The notes below the pieces were generated by a model. It saw only the letters and a list, made by a program, of their open reading frames with translations, was not told where the DNA came from and made no database searches. Below, piece after piece: positions 61,919 through 64,000 of a stretch of 64,000 nt of DNA (its first letter is position 1; every line of letters starts with the position of its first letter). The stretch is from Treponema rectale. Its GTDB lineage: Bacteria; Spirochaetota; Spirochaetia; Treponematales; Treponemataceae. Made by a program: the position numbers and the translations under genes. The stretch covers positions 124,001 to 188,000 of the forward strand of contig NZ_JACHFR010000001.1 in NCBI RefSeq assembly GCF_014202035.1, given 5' to 3'.

Positions 61919-64000
61919 TTACATTACAACATTAACGGTAATATTTTTAATCTGTCCCGTTCTGTTGAAAAGAAGTTTTGTAATATCTTCTGAAAGTGTA
62001 TCAGAAGCAATGTTTTCAGAACTTCCGTCCGTAAAGTTAACGGTTATTTCTGCAGAAGATGAAAGTATGTATTTAATGTTCACTCCGCACCAGGTAAAGC
62101 TTAAAGTCTTGTCCTCAAGGAATTCTTCCTTATCGAGAATCTGAGGCTTGAAGCTTACTTTACCGTCTGCAATAGAAACTCCCAGTTCACCCCAGCGGGT
62201 AAGTACTTCTTCTTTTACCTGTCCTGTCATTCCAGGCTGTTTTGCTCCCTGAAGATAAGGAGTATGGCTGTAAGGGTCTGACGGGAAGGCTCCGTAAAGT
62301 TCCGGCGTTTTATTGAAGCTCAGGCCGTTTCTTACATCGTAATATGCATCGCGCAAAGCTTTTGCATTTTTATCATTTGATGCATAGGCTTTAAGGGCTG
62401 CTTCCTGAACTGCAAGAAGAAGTTTAGAAACCATGTGCCAGTAAATGCTTCCAAGGCCTTCGTAAGCATAGAAGGTTCCTGAACGTCCCGTAAAATTCTG
62501 GTGGTTGAATTTCTTTTCGTAAAGTGCAAGAAGAATTTCTTTTTCCTGAGCTGACGGACGCTTTGAAGAAGGAAGGGATGCAAATGCATCTTCCATGAGA
62601 CGTGCATTGTGGAATTCTGCATTGAAGTGCCAGGTTCCGTTAATGTCTTTTTCAAGAATTGCAGAACCTGTTTTTTCAAGGAACTTTTCCAGTCCTGCAG
62701 TTTCTTTTTCTTCGATGTTGTTTTTATCAAGGAAATCAGGAAGAGTGTTGTTTGGATAAAGAATGTAAGAGTTCTGTCTCTTTTCATAGATAGGGCTCTT
62801 TTTAAGTGCCTTGAGAAGATCCAGTGTTTCATCAGAAGAAAGAAGATCCGAAGAAAGAACTGCTACCTGTCCTTCAAGCATTTCCTGAAGATATACAATT
62901 TCCATTTTTGATTCAGAAATCTTCATTGTGTTGTAAGCATGATACAGACCGTCACTGCGGCGGTTTGCATGAATGCTTGCCTTAACCATTTTCTGGAATG
63001 CTTCAAGAGATTCGATAATCTGCTGTCTTGTAATTTCTGAGAATCCTTCGTTGTATCCTTCTGTGTAGAATGCATTGCGTTCTGCTTCAAAAAGAAGTCC
63101 GGCTTTGTCAGTAAAGCATTTTCTTTCTTCATCGCTCTTAACTGCTTTATCAGCATCAGTTGTTTTGTAGAGTGTGCTGAGGGCAGTAAAGCAGTCATAC
63201 TGAACTTTTGGAAGGGTGAATTTCTCTATTGATGTTTTTGAGTACATGCTGATGAGGAATGAGAGCATTCTGTTAAGGTAACAGAGAGTTACTACAGAAA
63301 GTCCGTAACCTGCAAGAGCGTTGTTTGCGTCGTTCCATTCAGGACGCTGTGTATTCATCCAGATACCGCCCCCTGGAACAAGGTTTGCAGTTTTAGCAAT
63401 TACAATCTGAAGTATTTTTGCTGTAAGGCTGATGAGGGAAACTTCTCCGTTAATGCTGCGGATGAGTTTTGCATCTGTTCCGTAAGTACGGCTTTCTTTT
63501 ACAAGGCGGTCGCTGAGTTCTTTCTGGAAGCTTATGGATGCACGAGGGTCGCGGCAGATTTCTGCATAACTCTTAAGGTGATACGGAATGTTTGCGCTTG
63601 AGTAAATTGATTCATCAAGAGAAGAGAGAAGGGAAGCACTGTCGGTTTTTTCCCAAAGTTCAAGAAGTTTTTCAAAATAAATTACCTGATGATCACCCCA
63701 GTAACCGAACTGAGCCCACGGATTGTTTGGTTCCGGACATTCCCAGTCGATACCGTCCCTGCTGATTCTGTAAGGATTGAATCCTTCTGCTGTCATTGCA
63801 TTGAGGAATTTTGCTGCCATGTTTTTTATGTAGGCAGGGTAACTCATTGCAAGAGCTTCCCAGTTCTGGAAAATATCGCGCCAGTTTCCTTCGTAGTTAA
63901 GGATTGGATTTCCGCTGTCGTCATTGAGCTTGATGTTGAATCTGTTCCATGGACGGCTCGGGTCTCCGTGACGGCGGCTGAATATTATCGGCATGTATTC
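61919..64000 (-). CDS. Large uncharacterised protein, 5' end cut by window edge
   Basis: The frame is open past the first visible ATG (63994) to base 64000, so the start is outside; 693 residues are visible. Tryptophan- and tyrosine-rich, with many helical segments: N-Y-E-G-N-W-R-D-I-F near 25, W-E-C-P-E-P-N-N-P-W near 80, G-G-G-I-W-M-N-T-Q-R near 211 and Y-E-G-L-G-S-I-Y-W-H near 513. This resembles (alpha/alpha)6 sugar-active enzymes, but I cannot name a family. The last 80 residues look like a beta domain. It is convergent with trkH. Confidence 0.6.
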   Translation of the reverse strand, partial: EYMPIIFSRRHGDPSRPWNRFNIKLNDDSGNPILNYEGNWRDIFQNWEALAMSYPAYIKNMAAKFLNAMTAEGFNPYRISRDGIDWECPEPNNPWAQFGYWGDHQVIYFEKLLELWEKTDSASLLSSLDESIYSSANIPYHLKSYAEICRDPRASISFQKELSDRLVKESRTYGTDAKLIRSINGEVSLISLTAKILQIVIAKTANLVPGGGIWMNTQRPEWNDANNALAGYGLSVVTLCYLNRMLSFLISMYSKTSIEKFTLPKVQYDCFTALSTLYKTTDADKAVKSDEERKCFTDKAGLLFEAERNAFYTEGYNEGFSEITRQQIIESLEAFQKMVKASIHANRRSDGLYHAYNTMKISESKMEIVYLQEMLEGQVAVLSSDLLSSDETLDLLKALKKSPIYEKRQNSYILYPNNTLPDFLDKNNIEEKETAGLEKFLEKTGSAILEKDINGTWHFNAEFHNARLMEDAFASLPSSKRPSAQEKEILLALYEKKFNHQNFTGRSGTFYAYEGLGSIYWHMVSKLLLAVQEAALKAYASNDKNAKALRDAYYDVRNGLSFNKTPELYGAFPSDPYSHTPYLQGAKQPGMTGQVKEEVLTRWGELGVSIADGKVSFKPQILDKEEFLEDKTLSFTWCGVNIKYILSSSAEITVNFTDGSSENIASDTLSEDITKLLFNRTGQIKNITVNVVM

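Overview
The window reads as chromosomal DNA of a host-associated spirochaete, most likely a gut or rumen Treponema. The evidence is moderate-to-low GC, many short-spaced lipoproteins with loose lipoboxes, a beta-barrel outer-membrane protein repertoire, GTP-dependent PEP carboxykinase, a lone 6-phosphofructokinase, and an RarA with a long C-terminal extension. No species call is possible from sequence reading alone. I saw no rRNA, tRNA, CRISPR array, prophage or insertion sequence.

Layout. (1) 1-2.8 kb: an MMPL-type exporter (cut by the window edge) and a LolA-like carrier on the minus strand, divergent from a PlsC-type acyltransferase. (2) 2.8-6.7 kb: a minus-strand HAD phosphatase, GH3-family acyl-amide synthetase and aroA. 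(3) 6.7-13 kb: rarA, a lipoprotein, a small beta-barrel protein, then folD-folE2. (4) 13-27.5 kb: a complete aryl-polyene-type (APE) biosynthetic locus arranged as two divergent operons. Minus strand: methyltransferase, truncated ketosynthase partner, acyltransferase, then an esterase and an FAD enzyme. Plus strand: two acyl carrier proteins, membrane-acyl-ACP synthetase fusion, dehydratase, glycosyltransferase, LpxL-like acyltransferase, thioesterase, lipoprotein, ketosynthase, dehydratase, ketoreductase, ketosynthase. The exporter/LolA pair that normally sits inside such clusters is the one at the window start, so the pathway is split around about 11 kb of other genes. (5) 27.5-31.9 kb: a YhcH-family protein, a threonine-aldolase-like enzyme, a 72-residue protein, a radical-SAM/lipoprotein pair and a lipase-like lipoprotein. 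(6) 32-40.4 kb: ilvC with a paired operator and a duplicated 3' hairpin module, a diguanylate cyclase with a sugar-binding lipoprotein, four tandem copies of a 122-bp repeat, a lipoprotein, a Nudix hydrolase and pckG.

(7) 40.6-50 kb: a surface-glycan island, part of it visibly richer in A+T. It holds two COG5610-like proteins, a probable glycosyl/polysialyl-type transferase, an AAA/DUF4143 ATPase, a KdsB-like CMP-sugar synthetase, a DRE-TIM aldolase fused to a Rossmann domain, and a HAD phosphatase. The last three have the logic of a pathway making a CMP-activated sugar acid. (8) 50-64 kb: a large outer-membrane barrel, a PflX-like radical-SAM enzyme, an ACT protein, a pseudo-rhomboid, pfk, an FMN dehydrogenase, glpK, an ECF S-component, trkA-trkH, and the end of a large uncharacterised protein running off the right edge.

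Working together: the APE genes would activate an aryl acid, extend it with a minimal type II ketosynthase system, methylate and glycosylate or acylate it, and move it to the outer membrane through the MMPL/LolA pair. The glycan island and several lipoproteins also point to the cell surface, so this window is largely about envelope modification. Names of the Ape type refer to resemblance to the E. coli/Xenorhabdus aryl polyene genes, as recalled from the literature, not to a search.
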